Shown: piece after piece, positions 1 through 9,001 of the stretch
Position numbering within the stretch: the first letter of the stretch is position 1
Layout: the number at the start of each line of letters is the position of its first letter
Assembly: GCA_947311435.1 (NCBI GenBank)
Contig: CAMZKT010000002.1
Coordinates: 1-46,072, forward strand
Length of the DNA stretch: 46,072 nt
Reading direction: 5' to 3'
Origin: an uncultured Desulfocapsa sp.
Lineage (GTDB): Bacteria; Desulfobacterota; Desulfobulbia; Desulfobulbales; Desulfocapsaceae
The notes under the pieces: model-generated
What the model saw: the letters and a program-made list of their open reading frames with translations, nothing else
What the model was told of the DNA's origin: nothing
Database searches by the model: none
Translations under genes and position numbers: made by a program

Positions 1-931
1 TACCTGTGGTCTTTCGTTCAACACCAAGGAGGTTTTTCTGTTCTTCGCCAAAGCGTGCCAGCACCTTTCCTTGTAGGGGAGCAGGGTGCTTTCCTTTTCC
101 CATTACGAATCCCTGAGCAAACAACTTGTCTTTTTTCTTAAGAGCTTTAAGGGAATTCCGCAGATTCTTTGCAGCCTTTTCCATTTCTTTTATAGCTTGC
201 TGGTGCAATGCCTTTTGGGTGCTTATTTGATGTAAAAGGGCTTCCTTTTCTTTTTTTATTGTGCTGGTGGTGGCCTGTTCCTTTTTGACGGCAGCGATGA
301 AATCATCAAGGACGGTTTTTTCCAGAATCAGTGTGTTTTGGACACGTTCCAAGGTGTTAATTGATTGTCGATACTCAATAAGAATTACCTTGTCATAGTC
401 TAAGAGGTTGGAAAATGAATCCCTGAACTGCAACATTTGGGGCAGGTTTTTGGTCGAAAATGCTACATTGGCAATGCCAATTTTCCCCATTTTATAATAT
501 GCTTTGATTCGCTTCTGAAGATGATCCTGAATGCTTTGTTTCGAAGCTTTAAAGATGTGCAGCTCAAGTTCTTTTTTGTTTATCAGCTTTTCCTGTCTGG
601 CAACTTGATCTTCGAGGTGGAGAAGCTTTTTTAGTTGGGCTAAGAGTCGTGTGTCGATGGCCTCCAGTTCTTTGAGAAGACTTTTCTGCTGTAGCTCAGA
701 GGATTGAAGTTTGTCTTTTTGCAGGGATATGCCATTTTGTAGCTTGTGGATATTTATACGGTGTTTTCTGATACTTGTTCTGATTTGCTGCTTCTTGGCT
801 TCTGGGTCTGTTTTTGCCGAGCCTGTGGAAGGGATTGCTAATAAGACGCAGAGCAGGAAACAAAAGTAGAGAGGGAAGTACTCCCGACGATGGCATGAAA
901 AGTAGCGACTGTTGGTAACAGAAAGGCCCAT
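1..931 (-). CDS. envC: EnvC-like murein hydrolase activator, 3' part outside window
   Basis: The open frame starts at ATG 931 and runs off the left edge, so about 310 N-terminal residues are visible. It opens with a hydrophobic signal-like segment (about residues 20-40). Lysine- and glutamine-rich coiled coils follow to about residue 270, and then the beginning of an M23-type domain (a PLQGKVLARFGE stretch). This is the EnvC/NlpD-type layout, in which a degenerate LytM domain activates periplasmic amidases under control of FtsEX. The gene starts 6 bp after the ftsX stop, which supports the same operon and the same job. Whether the M23 zinc ligands are kept cannot be seen because the domain is cut by the window edge. 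Confidence 0.85.
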   Translation of the reverse strand, partial: MGLSVTNSRYFSCHRREYFPLYFCFLLCVLLAIPSTGSAKTDPEAKKQQIRTSIRKHRINIHKLQNGISLQKDKLQSSELQQKSLLKELEAIDTRLLAQLKKLLHLEDQVARQEKLINKKELELHIFKASKQSIQDHLQKRIKAYYKMGKIGIANVAFSTKNLPQMLQFRDSFSNLLDYDKVILIEYRQSINTLERVQNTLILEKTVLDDFIAAVKKEQATTSTIKKEKEALLHQISTQKALHQQAIKEMEKAAKNLRNSLKALKKKDKLFAQGFVMGKGKHPAPLQGKVLARFGEEQKNLLGVERKTTG

Positions 932-937
932 GTTTCG

Positions 938-1825
938 TTAAAACTTGAGAAATTTTCGTATGGATGAGTAGCTGCCGAGGCTACAAAGAGCAATGGAACC
1001 AGAAACAATTATTAATACCTCACTGAAGGGTAAAAAGGTAAATTGAAAAAGGTTCAATGGCCCAGGGCCTTCAAAATGAAGACTGATCCATCGAAACAAT
1101 GCATACAGAGCAGAAAGACCAATGATGGATCCCGTCAGCCCCTGTAAAATGCCCTCAATGAGAAATGGAGCACGTATATAACTGTTGGTAGCACCTACGA
1201 GTTTCAACAGTTCCAACTCATCTCTACGTCCCATGATGGTAAGTCTGATGGTGTATGCAACCATAAAGGTGGCGGTGAGGATGAGAAGCGTCCCGCTGAG
1301 GATAACAACGATGGTGAGCAGGCGGGTAAAATAATAGAATCGCTCAACCCACTCCTGACCATATTGAACTTTTTCCGCACCTGGAAGACTTTTCAGGTAC
1401 TCAGAGAAAAGTTTTATCTTATTGTATCCACGAAGACTTTGAAGTGGTACGACTTCTATCGATGGTGGAAGAAAGTCCTTTGGCATGTCAGTTAGAACAT
1501 CGGAATTCTCACCAAGTTGTGTGGCAAAACGTTCATATGCTTCAGCCCGTGAAACAAAGAGTATTTTTTCTACATCATCAAAATTGTTTATCTTTTGACG
1601 GAGCTGTTGTTGCATTTCGGGACCGGGATCTTCTTCGAGGTAGACGATGAGGCGTAGATCATCGCTCAGTCTGTCTCCGGCACCAAGCATATTGGTATAA
1701 ATAAGATAAAAGAAAGCAAAGATAAGGACAGAGAGACTGACAGTAAGGAATGTCATCAACTGGGATGTCCATGTCTGATGAAGGTTTCGTCCTACCTGTC
1801 TGAAGACGGCAAGCCAGAAATTCAT
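938..1825 (-). CDS. ftsX: Cell division ABC transporter permease FtsX
   Basis: The 295-residue product has the FtsX layout: a cytoplasmic N-terminus, a first membrane helix (about residues 25-45), a periplasmic domain of roughly 120 residues with the family's DLRLIVYLEE-like opening, then three more helices in the C-terminal half. The loop GRRDELELLKLVGA is typical of the FtsX/MacB permease fold. FtsX couples FtsE ATP hydrolysis to periplasmic peptidoglycan hydrolase activation at the septum. Its ATG overlaps the ftsE stop (ATGA), indicating translational coupling, and envC follows directly downstream. Confidence 0.93.
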   Translation of the reverse strand: MNFWLAVFRQVGRNLHQTWTSQLMTFLTVSLSVLIFAFFYLIYTNMLGAGDRLSDDLRLIVYLEEDPGPEMQQQLRQKINNFDDVEKILFVSRAEAYERFATQLGENSDVLTDMPKDFLPPSIEVVPLQSLRGYNKIKLFSEYLKSLPGAEKVQYGQEWVERFYYFTRLLTIVVILSGTLLILTATFMVAYTIRLTIMGRRDELELLKLVGATNSYIRAPFLIEGILQGLTGSIIGLSALYALFRWISLHFEGPGPLNLFQFTFLPFSEVLIIVSGSIALCSLGSYSSIRKFLKF

Positions 1826-2526
1826 GGTTGATCCCCCTCGGTCAGGGAATGAATAGTACCATTGCGCAACTCCAGAACCCGGTGTTTACTTTGCCTGTAC
1901 AGGGAGGAATCGTGGGTTGCAATGACAATGGTTGCTCCTGCAAGTCTGCTTCGGTTAAGAAGTTCCATAACCTGCTCGGTGGTGGAGGCATCGAGGTTAC
2001 CCGTCGGTTCATCTACCAGGATTAAACGTGGAGAATTGGCAACTGCACGAGCCAGAGCGATACGTTGCTGCTCGCCACGAGATAACTCGTTGGTGATGGT
2101 GTTGTGTTTTTCCACTAGCTGCAACTGTTCGAGGAGATCCTTGACCCGTTGTTTAATCGCTCTCGGTTTTTTATAGGAAACTTCCATGGCAATAGCAATA
2201 TTTTCCGCTACTGTCCTGTCGCCGAGAAGCTTGAAGTCCTGATAGGCAACCCCTATTTTTTGTCTCAGGTGCGCTAGGTCGTTTCCTTTAAGCTGGTTTA
2301 TATCGTAACCTGCAACCTCAATAAGGCCTTTTGAGGGAACCTCCATGTTGCAGATGAGCTTGAGGAGGGTGGTTTTTCCGGCACCGCTTCTCCCGATAAG
2401 GAAAAACATTTCTCCGGTACCAACAGAAAGGGAAATGTCTGAAAGAGCAGTGATGTTCGGTTCATAAATGCGGCTCACCTTGATCATTTCGATCATGGTG
2501 TTTTCCGTGTTCTCGTTTTCTGCCAT
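1822..2526 (-). CDS. ftsE: Cell division ATP-binding protein FtsE
   Basis: This 234-residue ABC ATPase shows Walker A GRSGAGKT (residues 45-52), the signature LSRGEQQR, and Walker [13 protein letters not shown]. The DEPTGNLD form is characteristic of FtsE/LolD-type ATPases. The immediate partner ftsX overlaps its stop, so the assignment to FtsE rather than LolD is secure. The complex acts at the inner face of the divisome. It is preceded by cooC with a gap of 27 bp, probably co-transcribed. Confidence 0.94.
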   Translation of the reverse strand: MAENENTENTMIEMIKVSRIYEPNITALSDISLSVGTGEMFFLIGRSGAGKTTLLKLICNMEVPSKGLIEVAGYDINQLKGNDLAHLRQKIGVAYQDFKLLGDRTVAENIAIAMEVSYKKPRAIKQRVKDLLEQLQLVEKHNTITNELSRGEQQRIALARAVANSPRLILVDEPTGNLDASTTEQVMELLNRSRLAGATIVIATHDSSLYRQSKHRVLELRNGTIHSLTEGDQP

Positions 2527-2553
2527 GGTTTTGTTTACTGTATATCCTTGCTG

Positions 2554-3312
2554 TCAGGAAAAAATGCCATCAAAAATTTCATTCACGGTGAGTATAATGT
2601 CATCTGTGTCCTTAAGATTCAGGTAGGACTCTCCGCTGAGCTCCTGATTGATAAGTACATCACTCGAAGGGATAATGCCACCGAGCGTCATGCCTGAATC
2701 GGCAATCGCTTCGTCAATTTTTCCCTGAAGAGCAGGAGGGACAGGCTGAGGGGCACGATTAACAAGAAGGTACTGATTCTTGACTTCAAGGCCCAATGGT
2801 TCCGTGATATCTGAAATTCGTTTTGCCGTAAGAATTCCTCTGGCGGATGGGTCGGAGGTGACCAGGAGGTAGTCAACGGAACGTATATTCATACGGCTCA
2901 GATGTTCCATTCCAGCCTCGTTATCCACCAGAATGAATTTGTAGTTGGGGGAAAGTTTGTCCATGGTCATGGCAAGATATTGATTGGCTGCGCAGTAGCA
3001 TCCGGGGCCATCGGGTTGCCCCATGACAAGAAGATCAAAACCAGTGTCTTCGATAAGAGCCTGATGAATTTTCATTTCCATGAATTGATCTCGGGTCACA
3101 TTGGGGGGCAATTCACTTTTTAATTCTTTTCGTATCTGGCCGAGGGTGACATCCACCTCAAGGTTAAGCAGTTCGTTGAGGTTGGCGTTAGCATCGGCGT
3201 CAACAAGGAGGAAGGGTGTTAATTTGTTTTTGAGTAAATATCTTGTTAACAGAGCGGATGTTGTTGTTTTGCCCGTTCCACCCTTACCGGCCATGGCAAT
3301 AATTTTAGTCAT
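2554..3312 (-). CDS. cooC: CooC-like nickel-insertion ATPase (CO dehydrogenase maturation)
   Basis: The 252-residue protein is a MinD/ParA-type deviant Walker A ATPase with GKGGTGKT at residues 9-16. It also carries a CxC pair (C105 and C107 in the context GPGCYCAAN). In CooC proteins this pair lies at the dimer interface and binds a metal ion. CooC uses ATP to insert nickel into the C-cluster of carbon monoxide dehydrogenase. No CODH gene is visible here, so the target must be encoded elsewhere. It is the first gene of the ftsEX-envC operon, an unexpected neighbour. A ParA/MinD-like role in division cannot be excluded, but the CxC motif favours CooC. Confidence 0.82.
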   Translation of the reverse strand: MTKIIAMAGKGGTGKTTTSALLTRYLLKNKLTPFLLVDADANANLNELLNLEVDVTLGQIRKELKSELPPNVTRDQFMEMKIHQALIEDTGFDLLVMGQPDGPGCYCAANQYLAMTMDKLSPNYKFILVDNEAGMEHLSRMNIRSVDYLLVTSDPSARGILTAKRISDITEPLGLEVKNQYLLVNRAPQPVPPALQGKIDEAIADSGMTLGGIIPSSDVLINQELSGESYLNLKDTDDIILTVNEIFDGIFS

Positions 3313-3754
3313 GAAGACTCTCTATAGTGTATGGATTAGAGAAAAGGTAATTGTTCACGGGGATTACATCATTGCGGGGGCTCATTCCTCGCTTATTTGC
3401 CCGGTCATGCTGATTTGCGTATGACTAATACGCAGATCTAGCCCGCCTGCGAAAAGCTGCGGCACCCTGTGATCAGTTACAAAAAAAGGGGACTCTCCAG
3501 AAACAGCCCTGTGTCAGTGCTGCTCAGAAAAAAGAAGATGTCCCGTCCAGTTGAATTTTCACAAAATAAGTAAATATTTGGTCTCTTTATTGTAATTAAG
3601 CAAAGTACTCTTGTCAAATTTAAAGCCGGTTGCGTGGATTTTTACCATTTTCCCTTGCATCTTCACCCTCAGTTGGTATTTTCAGAGGTTTCACATTTTA
3701 AAGAGTAGGTGTCGCAGGCAATGGTGCTTATATAAGTATACGAAGGAGAGAGTT
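3313..3754. other. Divergent intergenic region between cooC and ileS
   Basis: This 442-bp gap separates the minus-strand cooC operon from the plus-strand ileS-bio operon and should hold both promoters. I see no convincing coding frame. An upstream in-frame extension of ileS exists from 3611, but it lacks a Shine-Dalgarno sequence and does not resemble IleRS. The clearest structure is the imperfect palindrome at 3412-3438. No T-box was recognised, and no sigma70 promoter stands out for ileS; TTGCAT at 3655 with TATTTT at 3677 is the best weak candidate. Confidence 0.6.
3412..3438. promoter_or_regulatory. Imperfect palindrome, possible operator
   Basis: Arms GATTTGCGTA and TACGCAGATC pair over 10 positions with a single T-G wobble, around a 7-nt centre. 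The site lies about 100 bp upstream of cooC and 320 bp upstream of ileS. It could be a dimeric regulator site or an RNA hairpin in the cooC leader. No regulator is identified. Confidence 0.35.
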
Positions 3755-6577
3755 ATGGATTACAGGGATACCCTGAATCTACCGCAGACCAAGTTTAAGA
3801 TGAAGGCCAACCTGAACCAAAAGGAGCCGCAATACCTTAAACGCTGGGAGAATGAGGACTTGTATGGAATGTTGCAGGAGCATGCGGAGGGGAAACCTTT
3901 GTTTGTTCTCCACGACGGACCTCCCTATGCCAACGGTCATATTCATCTGGGCACAGCTTTTAATAAGATTTTAAAGGATATTATCCTGAAGTCTCGTCGT
4001 ATGGCAGGGTTTAAAGCACCCTATATCCCAGGCTGGGATTGTCATGGCCTGCCCATTGAACACAATGTGGATCAGGAACTTGGAGAAAAAAAGAATACTA
4101 TTCCAAAGCTTTCCAAAAGATCTGCCTGTCGGAAGTACGCAGAGAAGTGGATTAAAATCCAGAAGGATGAGTTCAAACGTTTAGGCGTCCTTGGAGATTG
4201 GGATGCTCCCTATCTCACGATGAACTACGAGTATGAGGCAATTATTGCACGGCAATTTAACGAGTTTCTGTTGTCAGCTTCTGTTCTTCGCAATAAAAAA
4301 CCTGTGTATTGGTGTTCCACATGTACCACAGCCCTTGCCGAAGCTGAGGTTGAATATTACGATCATAGTTCCCCTTCAATTTATGTGAAATTCCCTGTCC
4401 TGGAGGATATCTCCGACATAGATGCCGTGTTTGCTGATGAGAAGGTCTCCATACTTATCTGGACAACCACTCCCTGGACACTTCCAGCAAATTTAGCCGT
4501 GGCTTTTCATCCTGATTTTGAATATGCGGCGGTGGCAATACCTGGAGAGATACTGATTCTTGCTAAAGAAATGGTTGCAGGTGTTATGGAATCCATGGGG
4601 ATTAGTGACTATTCAATAGCCGCCACTTTCTCAGCAAAAGGACTGGAAAGACGTCAGTGCCGCCACCCCTTTATGGATCGGGATTCCTTACTGGTGCTTG
4701 CTGATTATGTGACTCTGGAGGCTGGAACCGGTTGTGTGCACACAGCCCCCGGGCATGGTGCAGATGATTATTTGACAGGGCTTCGCTATGCGCTTGAAAT
4801 TCTCTCTCCGGTGGACAGCGAAGGCTGCTATACCGCCGAGGCAGGAAAGTATGCCGGCAAGAGAGTCCCTGCTGTAAATAAAGAAATCAATAAAGATATG
4901 GCCGCAAGTGGAGCTTTACTTCACGAGGATGTCATACATCATAGCTATCCACATTGCTGGCGGTGCAAAAAACCAGTCATGTACAGAGCCACGCCGCAAT
5001 GGTTTATTTCCATGGAGATAAATGATCTTCGGGAAAAGGCCTTGGCCGAAATTAGTAATGTTCAATGGATGCCTTCCTGGGGAATGCAGCGTATTCATTC
5101 CATGGTCGAGAATCGGCCCGATTGGTGTCTGTCCCGTCAGCGAACATGGGGTGTTCCCATTACCGTTATCAGTTGCAGGCATTGCGGTGAGGTTGTGAAG
5201 AGTGAGGTCTTGGTGGAAAGAATTGATGAGCTGTTTCGCAAGGAAGGCGCAGATGCCTGGTTCCGTCATGAACTATCTGAATTTCTTGAGGATGGATATG
5301 CTTGCGTATCCTGTGGTGGAAATGAGTTTGAAAAAGAAGAGGATATTCTGGATGTCTGGTTTGATTCCGGAAGCTCTCACGCGGCTGTTGTAGAAGCTCG
5401 CGAAGAATTACGCTTCCCGGCTGATCTTTATCTTGAAGGGAGTGATCAACATCGTGGCTGGTTTCAAAGTTCTCTTCTCACCTCTGTTGGAACCCGTGGC
5501 CATGCACCTTACAAGGGGGTGCTGACACATGGCTATGTGGTGGACGGACAAGGAAAGAAGATGTCTAAATCCATCGGAAACGTGGTCGCCCCCGGTGAAG
5601 TAATTAAGAAATTTGGTGCAGAGATTCTGCGGCTCTGGGTATCGAGTGAAGATTATCGTGATGATGTAAAGGTTTCCGATGAGATTCTCAAACAGGTGGC
5701 GGACAGTTATAGGAAAATTCGGAATACCATTCGTTATATGCTCGGGAATATAACGGATTTTGATCCTTCGTCGAATGCGGTCGAATTTGAGAAGATGGAG
5801 GAAATTGATCGCTGGGCACTGGGGAAATTTGAAGAGTTGCGGGAGAAAATAACCACGGCCTATGAAAATTATGAATTCCATCCCATTCATCAGGCATTGA
5901 ACTATTTTTGCGGAACAACTATGAGTTCATTCTACCTGGATATCTTAAAGGACAGGCTGTATTGTTCTGGAACCGACTCGCATTTACGGCGTTCAGCTCA
6001 GACTGTGTTGTATGAAATCCTGGGTGGCTTGTTGCAGTTAATGAGTCCTGTACTAACTTTTACCACAACCGAGGCCTGGGAACACTTTAAGCAGCTTGAT
6101 GAAAAGGCGGATCTGAAAAAAAGCATATTCTTTACCGAATTTCCGTCTGCTGCCCCAGCCAGACGGGATGCCGTACAGGAAGAGCGTTGGGAAAAACTGA
6201 TTCTGGTCCGTTCTGCCATTACCAGAGCTCTGGAAGCTGCGCGACGTGAAAAACGTATCGGGCACCCGCTTGAAGCCGAGGTCTTGGTTGAAATGAGTGG
6301 TGAATGGGCAACTTTTATCGAGAACGAGTGGGAGCAGGTAAAGGATGTGTGTATCATCTCCGTGTTGACTCGTTGTGAAGACAGAAGCAGTTGCGGAGAA
6401 CTTGAATTTTTTGTCAGTGAGGAGATACCTGAACTTGCCGTTGCCGTTCGGGCCGCAACTGGAGAAAAATGCGAGCGTTGCTGGACAAGGGATACCTTTG
6501 TAGGCAGCCACACAGATCATCCACAACTTTGCGAGCGCTGCCTGAACGTGGTGCTCACACTGAACGAAAAGGAGTAG
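3755..6577 (+). CDS. ileS: Isoleucyl-tRNA synthetase
   Basis: The product of 940 residues charges tRNA-Ile in the cytoplasm. It shows the class I HIGH-equivalent GHIHLG (residues 61-66) and the KMSKS loop (residues 602-606, context KKMSKSIGN). A C-terminal zinc-ribbon has two Cys-x2-Cys pairs (CERC near residue 908, CERC again 22 residues on). The editing-domain region lies between. I chose ATG 3755 because a Shine-Dalgarno stretch (AAGGAGAG) ends 4 bp upstream and the sequence then matches the usual bacterial N-terminus; the in-frame extension from 3611 is not supported. lspA follows after 6 bp, the common ileS-lspA pairing. Confidence 0.97.
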   Translation: MDYRDTLNLPQTKFKMKANLNQKEPQYLKRWENEDLYGMLQEHAEGKPLFVLHDGPPYANGHIHLGTAFNKILKDIILKSRRMAGFKAPYIPGWDCHGLPIEHNVDQELGEKKNTIPKLSKRSACRKYAEKWIKIQKDEFKRLGVLGDWDAPYLTMNYEYEAIIARQFNEFLLSASVLRNKKPVYWCSTCTTALAEAEVEYYDHSSPSIYVKFPVLEDISDIDAVFADEKVSILIWTTTPWTLPANLAVAFHPDFEYAAVAIPGEILILAKEMVAGVMESMGISDYSIAATFSAKGLERRQCRHPFMDRDSLLVLADYVTLEAGTGCVHTAPGHGADDYLTGLRYALEILSPVDSEGCYTAEAGKYAGKRVPAVNKEINKDMAASGALLHEDVIHHSYPHCWRCKKPVMYRATPQWFISMEINDLREKALAEISNVQWMPSWGMQRIHSMVENRPDWCLSRQRTWGVPITVISCRHCGEVVKSEVLVERIDELFRKEGADAWFRHELSEFLEDGYACVSCGGNEFEKEEDILDVWFDSGSSHAAVVEAREELRFPADLYLEGSDQHRGWFQSSLLTSVGTRGHAPYKGVLTHGYVVDGQGKKMSKSIGNVVAPGEVIKKFGAEILRLWVSSEDYRDDVKVSDEILKQVADSYRKIRNTIRYMLGNITDFDPSSNAVEFEKMEEIDRWALGKFEELREKITTAYENYEFHPIHQALNYFCGTTMSSFYLDILKDRLYCSGTDSHLRRSAQTVLYEILGGLLQLMSPVLTFTTTEAWEHFKQLDEKADLKKSIFFTEFPSAAPARRDAVQEERWEKLILVRSAITRALEAARREKRIGHPLEAEVLVEMSGEWATFIENEWEQVKDVCIISVLTRCEDRSSCGELEFFVSEEIPELAVAVRAATGEKCERCWTRDTFVGSHTDHPQLCERCLNVVLTLNEKE

Positions 6578-6583
6578 CGGGAT

Positions 6584-7078
6584 TTGTTTGTCTCAATAAT
6601 TTTGGTGCTTTTGGTTGTGGTGGTTGATCAGTTGACGAAACTCTGGGTTGTACAGAGTTTTCGACTCTATGAGTCCATGGAGGTTATTCCAAATTTTTTC
6701 AACCTTACCTACCTTACCAATAAAGGCGCAGCTTTCGGCTTTCTTGCGGGAGTGACATCGGCCTGGAGACATTATTTCTTTCTGATATTGGTCTCAGTTG
6801 CTTTGGCATTGCTTTGTCTTGCATGGTTTCGGATGAGGAAGGATCATCGTTTTTACGGCCCTGCTCTTGCATTGATTGCAGGAGGTGCCATCGGCAACCT
6901 GATAGATCGTGTCAGGTTTGGTAAGGTTGTGGATTTTTTGGATTTTTATGTGGCCGGATACCATTGGCCTGCGTTTAATGTTGCCGATTCAGCAATTACT
7001 GTTGGGGTGATTCTTTTTCTCGTGGCAAATTTCCTTGAAGAACGACAAAAGAAACGGATAAAGGAACAAATATTATGA
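6584..7078 (+). CDS. lspA: Prolipoprotein signal peptidase (signal peptidase II)
   Basis: The 164-residue protein has four predicted membrane helices and the LspA signature blocks: DQLTK near residue 15, GNLIDR near 104, VVDF with D117, and FNVAD with D135. D117 and D135 are the expected aspartyl catalytic dyad. It cleaves signal peptides from diacylglyceryl-modified prolipoproteins in the inner membrane. Translation appears to start at TTG 6584, with an AAGGAG sequence 9 bp upstream that lies inside the end of ileS. Its last codon overlaps the fabD start. Confidence 0.95.
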   Translation: MFVSIILVLLVVVVDQLTKLWVVQSFRLYESMEVIPNFFNLTYLTNKGAAFGFLAGVTSAWRHYFFLILVSVALALLCLAWFRMRKDHRFYGPALALIAGGAIGNLIDRVRFGKVVDFLDFYVAGYHWPAFNVADSAITVGVILFLVANFLEERQKKRIKEQIL

Positions 7079-8019
7079 AAATTGCAGTACTTTTTCCCGG
7101 CCAGGGATCACAGTTTCTGGGAATGGGACGTGAATTTATTGATTCAGACAGTGAATGTGCAGCGATTATGGGACTTGCCGATTCTGTCTGTGACTTTCCA
7201 CTGGAAAAACTCTGTCAGGATGGACCCATGGAGGAGCTGACACGGGCTATTCATCTCCAGCCAGCCATCACCGTGACAAATCTTATCTGTTACCAGGCCC
7301 TGAAGAAGGCTAGGGGGAATACCTTGTCGGCTGCCTGTTTTGCCGGGCATAGTTTGGGGGAATATTCAGCCCTCTGTGCAGCGGGCGTTGTAAGTGTGGA
7401 AGATACTATCCGACTTGTGACCAAGCGTGGAGCTTTAATGGAGCGTGAAGGCAAATTAAATCCTGGCGGGATGCGTGCAGTGCTGGGAAAAAGTATTGAA
7501 GAGGTTGAAACTCTCATAGCAGACTGCCGTGATGCAGGAATTGTTACTGCCGCAAACCATAATACAGAGTTACAAATCGTTATTTCAGGCTCTCTTCCCG
7601 GGCTTGATGCTGTGGAAAAGCGTGCTGTTGAAGATGGTGCCAGAGTGATACCTCTTGCAGTAAGTGTTGCTAATCACAGCCCGCTGGTGGCCAATGCAGT
7701 TCCTGACTTTGCTGCTTTTATGGAGGGGGTTGAGTTTAAGGTACCTGCGACTCCAGTCTACTTGAATGTTTCTGCTGCTACAGAGCAGAACACAGAAAAA
7801 ATCAAAGAGATGATGGCTCGGCAAATTGCTTCCCGTGTCCGCTGGTTTGAAATTATCAGGAGCATGATTGACTCGGGTGTGGACACGTTTATCGAAGTTG
7901 GCCCCAAAACAGTACTTAAAGGAATGATGCGGAAGATTGCTCCAAAAGGCTATAAATATAAGGCACTGCAGTTTGATACTCCCGAAGGCCTGGCAAAATG
8001 TATGGAAAAACTTGCGTGA
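7075..8019 (+). CDS. fabD: Malonyl-CoA:ACP transacylase
   Basis: The 314-residue enzyme has the FabD fold markers FPGQGSQ at the N-terminus, the nucleophile elbow GHSLGE with Ser93, and the general base His201 in VANHSPL. It transfers malonyl from CoA to acyl carrier protein for fatty acid synthesis. The position directly before bioB-bioA-bioF-bioG-bioC-bioD is suggestive, because malonyl-ACP is the substrate that BioC methylates to begin pimelate synthesis. The ATG overlaps the lspA stop by 4 bp. No other fatty acid synthesis gene is nearby. Confidence 0.95.
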   Translation: MKIAVLFPGQGSQFLGMGREFIDSDSECAAIMGLADSVCDFPLEKLCQDGPMEELTRAIHLQPAITVTNLICYQALKKARGNTLSAACFAGHSLGEYSALCAAGVVSVEDTIRLVTKRGALMEREGKLNPGGMRAVLGKSIEEVETLIADCRDAGIVTAANHNTELQIVISGSLPGLDAVEKRAVEDGARVIPLAVSVANHSPLVANAVPDFAAFMEGVEFKVPATPVYLNVSAATEQNTEKIKEMMARQIASRVRWFEIIRSMIDSGVDTFIEVGPKTVLKGMMRKIAPKGYKYKALQFDTPEGLAKCMEKLA

Positions 8020-8032
8020 GTCGTTCCTGTAA

Positions 8033-9001
8033 ATGATAGAACACTGCACACAAGTTATACGAAACGGCGGAACACTTGATTTCGATCAAGCCATGGAGCT
8101 TGCACAAGGGACAGAGATCGACAACCTGTGTCGTGCTGCTGATAGACTTTGCCGTGATTTTCATGGTACAGGCTTTGATCTCTGTTCCATCATTAATGCC
8201 CGTTCCGGGAAATGCTCGGAAGATTGTCGTTATTGTGCACAGTCTGTTCACCATAATGCCAATATAAAGGTATATGAAGAGATTAAGCCCCATGCGGCCA
8301 TAACTCAGGCCAAAGAAAACGATGCTTATGGTGTGTCGCGTTTATCTCTGGTGACGGCAGCCAGGAGTCTCAGCAGCACTCAAATGAATGTCATGGGGAA
8401 GTTGTATTCTGTCATGAAAGCAGAGACAAGGCTTCGTTTTTGTGCCTCCATGGGTTTTCTCACCGAAGAAACAGCAAGAAAACTTGTTTCCTTTGGTGTT
8501 CGTCGCTATCATTGCAATCTGGAAACCTGTCGTGATTTTTTTCCTTCCATATGCACGACGCACACATGGGAGAATAAAGTGGAAACACTTCACATTGCAC
8601 GAGCGGCTGGAATGGATCTTTGTTCCGGGGGCATCATCGGGATGGGGGAAACTATGGAGAATCGTGTACAACTCGCCTTCGAGTTAAGAGATTTGGGTGT
8701 ACTTTCCATCCCGATTAATATTCTCAGTCCCATTGAGTCCACTCCGCTTGCTGACATGGAACCTGTTTCGCTGGAAGAAGTTCTGCGTTGTGTTGCAATT
8801 TTCCGCTTTGTCAATCCCCATGCCGTAATCCGTATTGCAGGAGGGCGTGGCAGATTCGGGAAGGGGCAATACAGGTTGTTTTCTGCCGGGGCCAATGGCG
8901 CGATTGTTGGGGATTATCTTACCACTGCCGGCGCAGGTGTGGCTGAAGATCTTACTGCGTTTCACAGGCTTGGATTTGATGTGCCGGGAAACACAAGATG
9001 A
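8033..9001 (+). CDS. bioB: Biotin synthase
   Basis: This 322-residue radical SAM enzyme inserts sulfur into dethiobiotin in the last step of biotin synthesis. The radical SAM cluster ligands are C61, C65 and C68 (context GKCSEDCRYCAQS), exactly the BioB pattern. The conserved NLET and later arginine-containing ligand regions for the auxiliary [2Fe-2S] cluster are also present. It follows fabD after 13 bp and overlaps bioA by 4 bp. The start at ATG 8033 has only a weak ribosome-binding site. Confidence 0.97.
   Translation: MIEHCTQVIRNGGTLDFDQAMELAQGTEIDNLCRAADRLCRDFHGTGFDLCSIINARSGKCSEDCRYCAQSVHHNANIKVYEEIKPHAAITQAKENDAYGVSRLSLVTAARSLSSTQMNVMGKLYSVMKAETRLRFCASMGFLTEETARKLVSFGVRRYHCNLETCRDFFPSICTTHTWENKVETLHIARAAGMDLCSGGIIGMGETMENRVQLAFELRDLGVLSIPINILSPIESTPLADMEPVSLEEVLRCVAIFRFVNPHAVIRIAGGRGRFGKGQYRLFSAGANGAIVGDYLTTAGAGVAEDLTAFHRLGFDVPGNTR

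Noticed and set aside
3611-3754. N-terminal extension of ileS by 48 residues
   Set aside because: The downstream ATG has a clear Shine-Dalgarno sequence and the extension does not resemble IleRS.
3313-3754. T-box riboswitch upstream of ileS
   Set aside because: No T-box consensus, specifier loop or terminator/antiterminator pair could be found.
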